Shown: piece after piece, positions 11,451 to 24,200 of the stretch
Layout: each line of letters opens with the position of its first letter
Numbering within the stretch: the first letter of the stretch is position 1
NCBI RefSeq assembly: GCF_030704535.1
Contig: NC_081810.1
Coordinates: 3,498,501-3,562,500, forward strand
Direction of reading: 5' to 3'
DNA: 64,000 nt
Source: Vitis vinifera
Lineage: Eukaryota; Streptophyta; Magnoliopsida; Vitales; Vitaceae
Notes under the pieces: model-generated
The model's database searches: none
What the model was told of the DNA's origin: nothing
What the model saw: the letters and a program-made list of their open reading frames with translations, nothing else
Program-made: the position numbers and the translations under genes

Positions 11451-12721
11451 CCAAAGGAGCACCATATGCAACTTGCTTAGCTTGATTAAGACGTGTGAAC
11501 TTTACATGTCCTTTACTTGGGCTAGGTGTTTTGGCCACACAAGACTAAGAGAGGGTAAAATTAATAGGGTCATGGAGTTACAAACCCCTCAAGAACCCAT
11601 CCAAAGGGGTAGATGAAGTTTGAATAAATAAATAAATAAATATATATATAAAATTTGAGTATTTAATGCAGCCATGGCACATGAAAGTGAATTTTTGAGG
11701 GTGTTGAACCACCTGGAAAGGTCTAGCTCTCTATTAAGGAAGGTTGAAGTCAATCCAAATATTCAACAGTAGATCCCAACTTAGGGAAAATACAGATCCA
11801 TTCTTAATTTTATTTTTGGTTATTTAGGATAAATATTCTCTTGTTTTATTTTCAAGTGGTCCGAAATTTACAGTAAGATTAAGTATCTTTTGTAGGAAGC
11901 CTTGTAATAAGATTAACTCATCTGTGGGAAGTCCTATAACTACTTAATTTCTCTTTGATTCTTTACGTGGTTACTTTACTTTGACGCTCATGTTGTTGGA
12001 TTGAGGTGTCAGGTTCTGAGGACCCGTGCAAGAAGAAGAGTCTTCCGAAATTGACGCCTTCACAGAAATCCTTTTCATCACTAGGTTCACGAAGATGCCC
12101 AATTGTGCGGAATAAGAAACAATGGGAACCTAACATCCATACCATACCATACCCCTAAAGTCATGGAAGCCTCAAGTCTGAGGAATTCATTGATTGATTA
12201 AATATTATAGAGCAAATAATCTAAGAGTAAGGTCCCCAACAACAACACTGAAGGGAAGAGAGTTGGAGTGGCAAATTAGAGATGATGCAGAAGCATAAAA
12301 GTAACTCAAAGATCATTGATTGGGAAAAAAAAATCGATCTCATGAACACTTAACATTCAAGAGGTCCCACACCTACATTATGTTGAGTCCGTGTCAGGAG
12401 TATACCAGAGAACCCTTATGGTTGGAACTGGGAGACAGCAAAGCAAGGACATTGCAAGATCAGATGTTAATTCCTGGGACAAACAAGCAATATAAAGTGG
12501 TCATATCAGGAAACGCACACATACACAAGCAATCACATCTAGAAACAAGCCAACACTGTCCACTTGACCCTACTTGGGCGTAAACAATCTGGAGCTTCCA
12601 ACACAAGTATCAACCTCCAAAAAGCTAAAGAAATTATGGAAACATGTGAAACATGCAAAGTAAGGGAGAAGTTGAAAAGAACGGTACCCTAGGGTTTTAG
12701 TGGGGGAGACAGAGAAGATAC
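11451..12721. other. Gene-less stretch
   Basis: No supportable gene. Short (A/T)-rich simple sequence such as AAATAAATAAATAAATATAT occurs near 11622-11650. Confidence 0.4.
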
Positions 12722-12949
12722 TGATTGTAGTGAGTTGGAGGCCCATGCCATCATGAATCTCCTAGTCCTTGATAGTGATGTGATCCTTAGAAATGGCGTA
12801 TCGATTCTGAATCCTAATCTTGTCGGCCCTGGTTCCCGACTGAGCAGCCACCAGGCACCAGCTTCTTCATATCTCCGATTGTGTCGTCCTCGTTGCACTT
12901 CACTCGCACCTTCTCCCCCTAGCCTGTCGTTCAACACCACTTCTGTCAT
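12722..12949 (-). pseudogene. UBL5: UBL5/HUB1 ubiquitin-like protein retropseudogene
   Basis: On the minus strand from the ATG at 12949-12947 the translation begins [11 protein letters not shown]. It then continues in shifted frames as [34 protein letters not shown], and [21 protein letters not shown]. This is the whole 73-residue ubiquitin-like protein 5, the Hub1 homologue that binds spliceosome components. There are at least two frameshifts (one about 33 bp after the ATG and one after KKLV), a stop replacing the expected Tyr, and an altered C-terminus in place of the usual Tyr-Tyr end. There are no introns. Most likely a dead retrocopy; a processed origin cannot be proved because plant UBL5 coding regions may be intronless anyway. 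Confidence 0.85.
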
Positions 12950-13529
12950 CTTCAACCACTGCTTGCCAATGCCTAAAAGGAATTTGATAATTTACTTGGT
13001 TCCACCCAAGGGTGATACGGTCACTTCACACTTCCAGTTCCGTCTCCTCATCCTGTATGTTTAATTCAGTTTATTTGATCTTACACCCCTCTTCCCCTCT
13101 TTAATTTAATGCGTTTTTCCAAACATCTGGCATAATTACATTGAGGATATATTATTGTTTCAAATCTTACCTCCAATGTTAGACTACTCAACTATTTGTT
13201 CAAATCAAATTATATTGAAACAAATAATTCCGTATCTCATACAACAAGAAATAGCAAGACCAAGAGAAGCAGGTGGATTTGTGTAATGATACCCCATGCT
13301 CTGCTTGAACTCAAGGCACTGCATCCACACCCATTACGCACAACATTCATCATGCAAGGGAAGAAGGGCAGCCATTCTTAGTAACAAAGCCATAACATAT
13401 TTTACATCCAAGCCGTCTGATTCTGATTGTAAGTTAACCAAAACAACTTTCTGTTGCGAATCAATACACCCCAACTTATCAAAACTAATGCCAAATGCCC
13501 TGAGGTTGGAGGTCTGAGATCGATAATAT

Positions 13530-13867
13530 AGTTTTCAATCAATCAAGTGCCATAATAGCAAGGCCTGTGTCACAGAACTGAGAAATGAACAAAATTTTGA
13601 CTCCCATCAGAATAAAATATAAAATATGATGATGCACAGGGTAAACCCCACATATCCGTAACAGCAAGAAACAAAACCTTGAATAATAAACAACAATCAG
13701 AGTAACAATTAATAGCCCATAATAACCATAACCTACCATCCATTCCCCATCTTGAAACAAAAATATACTGTACATATGTATGCGTTGCTCTTGCCAACCA
13801 AAAAATAGGATCTTTGGCTGCAGGGATCTACTACCAGGTTTCAACCCCACCAGGATAAACCCGCTCA
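13530..13867 (-). other. Probable 3' UTR of the SAPS gene
   Basis: This follows the stop codon of the SAPS gene directly on the minus strand. It is unbroken by repeats, T-rich on the transcribed strand, and has no other coding signal. The polyadenylation site is not certain; the 13530 limit is a guess. Confidence 0.4.
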
Positions 13868-16800
13868 TCACTCCAAAACAGCAACCTCTGTATCAACCCT
13901 CCAGTAGTTTGCATCATTGAACTCCTTCATCCCAGCTCCTCCGTCATCAGAATTCTCCTTTTCTGGCACTTTTGCAATAATGTTCCTCTTCAGTGGCCCT
14001 GCCTCCCCAACAATCCCCTCCTTCAGAGCCTGTTCCATTGCCTTCTCGGTACCCTCTAATTCCACACCTACAAATTCAACATCTTCTTCAAACAAAGACG
14101 GGACAGTGGCACCTCTCTGACTTGAACCAGACCCTGCCGACCCTTCACTGCCCGTAGCGGTTGGGGAGCCATTGGGAAGTACCAATTCTCCATGTGATGA
14201 TGAATTAACATTCAGCACCGCTTCCTCAGCTGGAATAGGATGGGTGACATCAGTGTCTCCATTCTCATCCTCAAATGGATTTAAACTTGACCCACCAACC
14301 TGCAAATCCGCTGATTCTCCCCATCCCACCCATTCAGGTAAAGGCCTATCTCCAAACATGTCGTCATTATCTGTTGTTTCAAATTGGAAGAAACTCAAAT
14401 CACCAGAAGCACTTGGCTTCTCATTCTGTGTGTTGATCACTCCATTCATGGAACTATTAAATCCGTTCAGGAAGTCTATGTTAGAAATGGAAGTGCCATT
14501 GATTGAATCTTTGCTTTCAGCCAACTCCTCATCCTCTCCAACCACTACCTCATCATCACTACTGCTATTACCACCATTTGTAGTCCCATTCAAGTTGACT
14601 TCATCCATCATCTCTGCGGGCGAGGTGCTTACAGGTGTTTCATCAATTCTGTTATCTTGGAATGCAAACCAGTTGGAATTTGTGAACAAACTGCTGCAAC
14701 AAAGAGAGCATACAAGTATTTGTACATCTTCAAAATGTTCTTTTGTATGTCACAGGAAAAAGAAAAAAGGAAGAGGAAAAGAAAAAAAAACCAAATCAAT
14801 AAAGGCTATGTTTGGTTCCCAAAAAATTTGAGGAAAAATGTAAGGAAATGAAAATAGAAAGGAAAAATAGAAGGAAAATAAATTATATATTTAAAGTCAA
14901 TAAATTATTTTTATATACTACTTCAAACACATTTCATTTATTTTAACTCTTTTGTATAAAGATTAAATAATTTCAAAATACATAAGCTTCTTTTTTTTTT
15001 TTCCTTTTTTTTTTTGTACTTTTCATAGTAAAACCAAACATGAGAAAACCATTTTCCTTCTTTTTTTTTTCTTTTCCTTGATACTTTATTGGAACCAAAC
15101 ATAGAATAAGTGCTCAGAACAACAAGCATCACCAATAGAACACGCAGAACGAAAGTGAAGCTCACAAATTTTCAATGAGATAAAATATTGCCACAATATA
15201 ATGCCAAAACTAGCAAGTGCCACATGTAGATTGGGTTCACTAAATCAAAGCTTGGAAATAGGTGTCATATTTCCATCTTAAACAAATTCCCCTAGAAATC
15301 TTTATCATATCACCCACAAAACATGAGTGATGAAAACTAACTATGCTCCTTGGGAACTATACTCTCATTCACCTAATTTTCTTTTATGATAAATTGCAAT
15401 GATCAGCATATCCTTCATTTAAGCCTAAATAAATAAAATGTCAATTAAACACCTAATTTCAACTATATCTTAAATATTTATCTTCAAAGAAATAATGTGT
15501 TTGTAACCTAATAAATTGTTTATTTCTTTTAATCTTTAGTTACTTCATTTGTTTAATATGAATATCACCAGTATTTTTATTATCTATCCTAAATTTTATG
15601 GAAGATTATATATTCAAGATAAATTAATATAAATTAAACCATTTCTCATCTTAATCTTCATTTTAAATAATAAAATATCTTCTATCATATATAATCTAAT
15701 AAATATAAACCATAATTATATTTTATATAAAAGAACATCAAGCATAATCATGTTTTTCAAAAATAACAAAATGTTTATGGGGACCATATGGATTTTAAAA
15801 TTAACAAAATAATACTTAATAAGTTTCTTCTGTATTTTAAGAACTTCATATTTTAAAATGCATGTATTATAGTTTAAAAATCCATATATCAGATTGAGTT
15901 GAAGGAATACTATTGTAGATTAATCATATTATTTCATTTTTATTTCTAGACTATCCAAATACTTAAAACAAAAATGGATCTTTTATTATTTTAAAACTTA
16001 TCTTAACCATTTGCAAGGACAGGAATCATCAAATCATACATCACCAAGGATAAATTTCTCAAGAAATATAATTCCTATCTTGGCTATTCTACAAATCAAA
16101 CAAGGCCAGAAAGTGGATGTTGTAAATCCTATTGCAACCTAGAATCTGCCATCCTTAAGGCTATGTTTGGGTCCGGGAAAATTTGAGGGAAAATGTGAAA
16201 GAAATAAAATGGAGAGAAAAAGTAGAAGAAAAAGTGAAGGAAAATATAAAAAAAATATTAAAATCAATAAATTATTTTTACATGCTACTTCAAACTTATT
16301 TCATTTATTTTTCCTCTTCTAGATAATAATTAAATAATTTTAAAATGTATAAATTTTTAATAAATTTTAATTATACTTTGTTTTCTTTCTTATTTTTTCA
16401 CGATAAAACCACACATAAGAAAATTATTTTCCTTAACATTTTTTTTTATTTCCTTAGTATTTTCCATGAACCAAACATACCCTAAGGTTTTAAGCTCCCG
16501 TTTCCAAATTCATAAAATTGATATAAAAACTAATGGAAAAAACGAAACTAGAAAAGAGAAAATTTCAAAACTGTTTTTATTAAGGTTAGGTGCTTACAAG
16601 CATAAAAAAGTCAACTTCCAACTCACCAAATAAAGAAGTACAATATTTCGTAGTTTAAGAAGACCAAAAGGCCACTTAAAGAGTGCCAAGGGAAGTATTG
16701 TTGATATTCTAACATCACCCTTTTTTCCTTCTTCTATTGAAGAATTTCTTAAGCTCTCATTTAGATACACTTCTAAAATTAGAAAATAGTAGTCACTTTT

Positions 16801-18256
16801 ACATAAAATATAAGAACTCTTAGAGACTTACATTGAAAAGGCAATGGTTCCAAAAACTATTTTAAAAAATTGAGGTATCAAAAAAATTTTACTACCTCAA
16901 GTTTTAAAAAATTTTAAAGTAATTTTAAAGACATAAGGTAAATCTATACTTTTTGTAAAAGATGTTCTACTTGTATATTGAAGTTTCTAATTTTAAAAAT
17001 AAAAAACAGAAAGTGTATCCAAACAGAGACTAAAAGTTTCTTTTCCTCTTCCTTTTTTGTCTTTTAGGTGGTTTGAAAATAAATATAAAATTATAACCAT
17101 ATATATAAAATGGAGTTGGCGTTTTGTTGTGGAGAGGGAAGCCTTTTAGAGGCAAGTTATTTATGGGAAGTACGGGGAGGAAGAGGGTTTATGGCGTTCT
17201 TGTGAAGTGAAGGAAAGGTTTGGGGTTGGTTTGAGGAAAGCCATCCAAAGAGAATGGGAGGTGATGGGTGGCAATTTGGCCTTTTTTACGGGTAATGGGA
17301 GGAGGATTAGATTTTGGAATGACAGGTGGTGTGGCAACGCTCCTTTGTGCACCACTTTTCCCTCCTTATTTGCTATTTCCTCATCCAAGGAGGCTTGGGC
17401 GAAAGATGTTTGGAACCTTTCTGGAGGGGGAGGTTAGGATACCTGTTCCACTAAGAGGTTCAACGATTGGGAGGTGGTTGATGTGAAGCATTTCTTTCAA
17501 AGATTGCAAGAAAGAAGGGTGTATAGGGATGTCGGGGATCAGGCGGGTATGGACTAAGTCGAAGGATGATAAATTTACAATCAAAATCTCTCTACAAAGA
17601 GTTGGAACCGGAAAGGCAAGGGGAATTTCCTTCTAGTGTAATTTGGAACCCATGGGTGTCACTGAGGGTGGGCTTCTTTGCTTGGGAGGCTACTTGGAAT
17701 AAGGTCTTAACCTTGGATCAGATTCAAAGGAGAGGGTGACCTATAGCTAACAGATGTTATTTGTGTCTTTTAGAGGAGAAGTCTCTTGATCACATTCTCT
17801 TGCATTGCAAAATGGCAAGGAGTCTCAGACACTTGTTGTTTTCTATGTTTGGGATACTACGAGTGCTTCCGTTTTCAGTTAGAAAGACGTTAAGTTGGCA
17901 TGAAGCTTTTGTGAGGACAAAGAGGAAAAAGTGCGGCAAGCAGCCCCTTTGTGCCTTTTTTAAACAATTTGGAAGGAAAGAAATAGTAGGCCTTTCAAGG
18001 ATGAAGGACATTTGGTTCAAAAGTGTAAATGTTATTTCCTTTGTAGCCTTTAGGCGTGGGCTAAGGGATTTTTAGTTTCTGGCCCCTCTTCCGTTGTGGA
18101 TTTTGTAGATTGGTTAGGCTTTGTTTGAGGGGGTGCTGTTCTTTTTGGTCCCTTGCTCTTTTTTGAGGCACTTTTAGGCATCCTTTGTATACTTCCTATA
18201 TACTTTGGAGCGCTTTTTTGGAGTGTCTTGTTTTTAATGTATTGCTATTTACCAAT

Positions 18257-18293
<37 letters not shown>

Positions 18294-21200
18294 TTTTTTT
18301 TATAAGTAAGAAATTGTATTAAAAAAAAGCACGAAAAGAGCGGAAGAGTATACAGGTCAAAAAGATATGTGTAAATATACTAATTGATAATAAAAAGCAT
18401 ATTATATTATTCAAACAAAACTTCATACACTAAACAAGTGAGCAAGTGCAAAAAGCTAAAGACTAATGAGAACCTTAAAGACACTTTTTTATAGGCAAAG
18501 ACTTTAGACACACTATGAGATTTAATTTATTTCTATTCCACTTTTTGGTCTCTCCTACAACACTTTTTTTATAGGCAAAAGAGAACATATATTAAAAGCG
18601 CCTAAAGGAGGCATAGCTCAATACACACAAAGTATACAAAAACACCTACTACAACATTTAAGGGCATTTCTCTGATGTTATCCAGCTTGATTGATAATCG
18701 GTGTGTGAACCATCAAAACATTTTGGATAGCCAGGCAAGGAGCATTGATTCAGTTTCATTTTGGAGAAGATGTCTTAACCGCAAGAAGTGAGGAGTTGCT
18801 TTATATTGTATATCTCATGCAGTATTATACCAATGTAGAGGTTTTCTTACCATATTGGAGAAGGTTCACTCACCTATTCTTTTGATCAGTTTTTGTAATT
18901 TTGGGAAGGATTCATCATCCTTCACAAGTACTCTTAAACCATATCAATGCATATTTTGTTTTTGATTAAAAAAAAAAAAAAACAAAAAGAAGACTCATGA
19001 TGGTTCAGCACTAGCCTTATGGATTATTAAAGTTGAAATTAGACTGCAATAAGCTACAGGCTATAGAAACTATATGCTCAAATATATTGTCCGTGAAGAA
19101 ATGTTTTAAATATTAACAATAACATCCTGCTGATATTACCCAACAAAACTGCTTTTGATGGCTTACCCAAGGGCATATGTTTCCTAATTGCCATATTCAT
19201 GACTAATGTTCCCAAATTTGTGGTCTTGTTCAAAGGTAGTGTAGGATTGAAGTTGGGTTTGAATCAGGCCTGGAGCACTGAATTTTTTTGGTTCTAGTAA
19301 GTAGCATTCTAATGAAAAGACACATGTTACCCACCAAAACAGGTTCAACAAGGTACTGAGTCATTTAATAATTTTGTTTTGATAAGTAAACGCACAGAAA
19401 AAAAATATATTAGAAGAAAGGGCGCCTTAAGGCTGACCCAAAGCATACAAGGGGTATACAAGAGGCACCAAAAAGCAAGAACAAAAAGAAGAGGGGATAC
19501 AAAAAAATCACCAGCCCTCATCTAGAACCCAACCAATCAAAAAAGCTGATTAAAGGAAGAGTCCTTCATCTACAATCGACTTAGTCCAAAACCAAAAATT
19601 ACATACAAAATAATAGGTACTGAATTTTTGTACACACCTACAAAAATAAAGTGGCCATTTTTTGTAAATATTTGAACTTCTATTTCAGTTTTTCGAAGTT
19701 GTTTGCACTTGCATGTCAGCTCAAAGGATCAAAATAGAATTTTAATATTGTTTGTCTCAATCAATAATGCTTTAAATATTTTCTCCCAGAGTTGTCAGGG
19801 CAACAAGGATGTTAAAAAACTAATACTTGAGCAAGAAATCTAAAGTTTTCATCAGCCTGGAGTGGTGGCAGTGGACCTAGCACCTTGAGAACTGCAGGAG
19901 GGAAACCATGTAGCAGGTCCCACCCAGACCTCATGGATCACAACGTAAACTCTAATAATAAAAGATAAAAAGGGAATTCCCTATTCCAAAAAGAAAACCA
20001 CAAGCCAGGCAAAGTTTAGGGGGACCATCATATGGCACCCACTCTCTTGCTAGAAAACAAAAAATTTCCCTTTTAACCAATTGCTCATATGTATTCAGGA
20101 TCCATATTTTTTCATGCAACAGCTATTATCGTATCGAAATGGCTCAAAAACTAACCTCCCTTGGTCATCACCAAGTCTCAGGGATGAGATCACTACTTCA
20201 GCAGATTCATCATCAAAGTAGACATCCTGCATTTTATTAACACATTTTTGTAGGATCAAATCCTATAAATTAAAATATAAAAAGATAAAAGAGACAGAGT
20301 TCAAAAGATTTCCATTCTTTTTCTCCTTCACTGCTTATCCATGTTACTCTTTATATAGCCACCCAACAAGTTCTTTTAAATCAACAAGACAACAATGAAT
20401 TCATTTAGTTAAAAAGAATAACAGAAAGTATTACCTCATCATCTCGATCAAGAGCTCCATGATCCTGATATGATAAGAACCATAATCTAGCATGTTAAAA
20501 AGTCCAGGGACAAAAGGAATAAACCTACATAATATGAATGAATAGAAACAACCAATACCTCTTCACCATCCTCATTCCCATATATTTTATATCTAAAAGC
20601 CTGGCTTAGATTATTTGCTAGAGCTGCTACGTCATAATCTCTGTCATGAAGGTCATCCTCATCACTATCCCTTGTCCTGTCTTGCAGTGCAGTTGGGCGG
20701 CTGCACATACCAAAGACAACATTTTTATGATCATTAACAGGAGTATGATGATGAAGATGATAATGATGATAAAGGAAAACAAGGAGAAACTAAGGTTGAA
20801 GGAACAAATGAGGAAATAAAAGGTTAGTCTAAGAAGCCAAGGGGAAAACACAGTAGGACTACCTGCATTGTGTTTGATTTGGAGGATAGTTCATCTTTTT
20901 CCTTTAATTCTTTTTATTTCTTATGATAACATTTTTTGGTTCATGTAAGAACTTGAACCTGAAACCCCCCACATCGCCACCCCAACCCCTTTTTTTATAG
21001 GCAAAGATCAAATCTACTAAAAGAACCAAACAAAAGACCGCATGAAAGTATACAAGGTGTATATAAACACACCAAAAGGTCATGCAAAGCAAAGAGACAC
21101 AAAAAACAATACCTTCTCCCTACTTAGAGCTCAGCCAATCAATGAAGTCCACCGTGAACGTGAACATTGAGTGAGATCACCTATGTACACTAACCCATCC

Positions 21201-24200
21201 TAAGAAATTATACATAAAGGAATGTTTGACTGCTTGATCAGCATTTTCCATGCTTTCAAAAGCTCTAATATTTCTCTTTTTTCAAATGGTCCAAAATAAA
21301 CACATGGGAACTGCTCTCTAAGCTTTGTTTCTTTTCTTCCTAATAAAAGATCCAATGTCAATCCAAATGAATGCTTGTAACTGAGGAAGGCATCACCCAC
21401 ATTATTCCAAATAGGACATAAATGAGTTGCCACAAGATAACTTGCCTTTGGGCAATGAAAAAGGATGTGATCCATCGTTTCTTCTTCTTCTTCTTTGCAA
21501 GATAACAACTGTTCATCATCTTTTATCCCCTCCTTTTTAGTTGCTCCAACGTAAAAATTCTTCCCTATGCTACTTCCACAAAATAAAAATAAAAAAATAC
21601 ACCCTTAACAAAACCCAAGAGTTCCAAACCATGCTCGAAGGGAAAACCTTCATTCTTCAATTTTTTTCTTTTTGGATAAGAAACAACAAAGTATATATTT
21701 ATTAAGGAATTAAAGGTACAAAGGAAGGATGAGAAATCCTCCCAAAAACAAAGAACAAAACAAATGGCACCTCCAAAATACTAAAAAAACCTAAACTTCA
21801 TAAGGTAATTACACAAAACACCTCTCCTTACTAGCCCACACCTTTGGACCTACACACCAACACCCAATCAAGTTGGATCACATTAAGGGGAATGCCCTTG
21901 AAAGTTGTGGTGCAAGATACCCAAAAGGAAGCAAGGAAATGAATAGTATCCCAAAGAACCTCTGAAGTCCTTGCCTTATCCTCAAAAATTCTAGCATTTT
22001 GCCATAGTACCAATCCTCTTCTGGAGTTTCCCAATCCCTTATGTGCAATGATCATCATCTCACAACTACTCCCACGAGGAACCCAGTCCAGCTTAGCCAA
22101 ACCTCCATTCTTCCTTTGGACAAAGAGGAGGAGAGGAATTTAACTGAGAAATTCTCTTCAAACTCAACGATGGTATGTGGTCCTCCACTTCCCTACTAAT
22201 AGCCTGACCCTGCAGTCTCCTAAAGAAAGCCTCATGCATCTATATCAGTGGCTATAGAAAACAAAGCTGTCCAGTTAGACCATTGAAGAGGCTGGATTGA
22301 TCCAACCATCAAGATCAGAACATAAAACCATTCATTTGTATTTATTTCAAGAAAAGAAAGCCAAACCAGTACTCGCTAACTTCACACTTTTACTATATTG
22401 AAGCTTTTAGTATTTATTTCTCTATTAAACCAGACCCAAGTCAACCAAGAGAAATCATTATCCAACCAATTGCTGTGACCCAACCATCAAAACACAGAGA
22501 TGGCTTGGATGGATATGAGAATGATGACGTTACCAAATGAAATTAAAGTTAAAGACAATGAAATCATAAAAGATAATAACAATGCTCATAAACATAAAAT
22601 GACTGAATTAAAAGAGGTTCCATGCAATCTGAAGCATTTAAATGTCTCTACCTAGTAAATGTCAATCTGAAAAAGAGGTTCCACACAACAAAACTAAAAC
22701 AACTCCCTTACCTTTTCCTAACCAGTCCCAAAAAAAAGACCCTGGTCTTTTAATCCCCTTTAGTTGAAGGAGAATGCATCTGGAATCTCATGGCTGAAAG
22801 ATTCTCTCCCAGAATCAAGTCATGAACTTGACCACAATTATTAATATATTTTTGCAGTCAAACATTAAATATATGTTTCTACAAACTGTCACCTTAATCA
22901 CATTTTCCTCTAATATACAATATACAGGATAAAGATAAGACATGGCGCATACCCACAAGCCCATCGATAAACATTTTCAACAGCATTGCGCTCCTGTAGG
23001 ACAGTAGTTTGCCACTCATTCCATTCACTATTTTCCTGGAGAGAATAAATGGATCAAAGTTGTATTAATAAAACTATGTTAAAGATCAAAGTCAGACAAT
23101 TACTTTCCAACTCCCACAAGCACATGCTTAATTTGACAAGAATAAAAATTAATTTCAAATTCAAAATCTTGCCAATGACAAATAGAAAATATGCAGTAAG
23201 ACAGAGTGCAAACGGCTCAGATGGACTTCTAATTTGCCAGCACACAAGAACATAACAAATTCTGGGCAATGGAATCAAAAGCAGGCAATCTATCATCCAT
23301 CTCTTGCAAATGACTGTAGGGAAATAAGGACTTGAATGATAGCACTGTTAGGGATGAGCTAGGTGGCTCTGTAGTTTTTCTCCCAGCGGTCTGAAAAGGA
23401 AGACTGCTTTAAAGCACAAATTCTAGTGATCTAGACAATTTTAACTAAGAAATCCTGAAATTTCATATGCTACTTGAAATTCAAACAAGTACCTAAACTT
23501 TCAGAAATACGAGTACCATGCATTTGTTAATACCCGTTCTCAACGTCAAAGAGAAAAATCACAGTATAATTTTTCCAGCTTATTGCCAACCTGGAGAAAG
23601 GCTTGAATGCGACTGTTGCTGCTTCCCAACTGACCAAGCTTATTAGAAATCCTTGTAATGTGTCCAAGGTTTCCTGCCCGTGGTGCATTTCTTCCAGCAG
23701 CAGGTATAGTGGGCTGCATGATCAATATAATTTCATTTTATCCCAGTTTTTTAGTTTAATCAGTGATAAAAAGATAACAGATAATTGAATAATGAACTTG
23801 AAAGATGCCCTAAAAGAAATCAAAATTGGTTATAAAAAAATTCTTCATTTCAGTGCAGCCGAAGAAGTGACTTGAAGTTGGTTGTAATAGCCACATACAG
23901 AATGTCACGCATCTTGGTCCCTTTTTAATTTTGGGGAACATTTCTTTTCCAGGGATATTTCCTGTCTCAAGTTCTTGACCCTTAACTTCCAAAAGATTTA
24001 CTGAGATAAAGGGAATAGATTTGTGACAAAGTGGCATACACTATCTTACAATAACATACACCAAAGCATGAGCATCTACCTGATTAATGCATCTAGCTAC
24101 CTGATTAAGATTGCCAGAAATAATGGGATGTTTATCCGATTGAAGAATTTTCCCAATCAAATCACATTCTCGGAAAAGATGATCGACAATGATAGTATTT

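Noticed and set aside
14172..14831. 219-codon plus-strand frame
   Set aside because: It lies antisense over the last SAPS exon, which is conserved on the minus strand; the frame is explained by codon composition.
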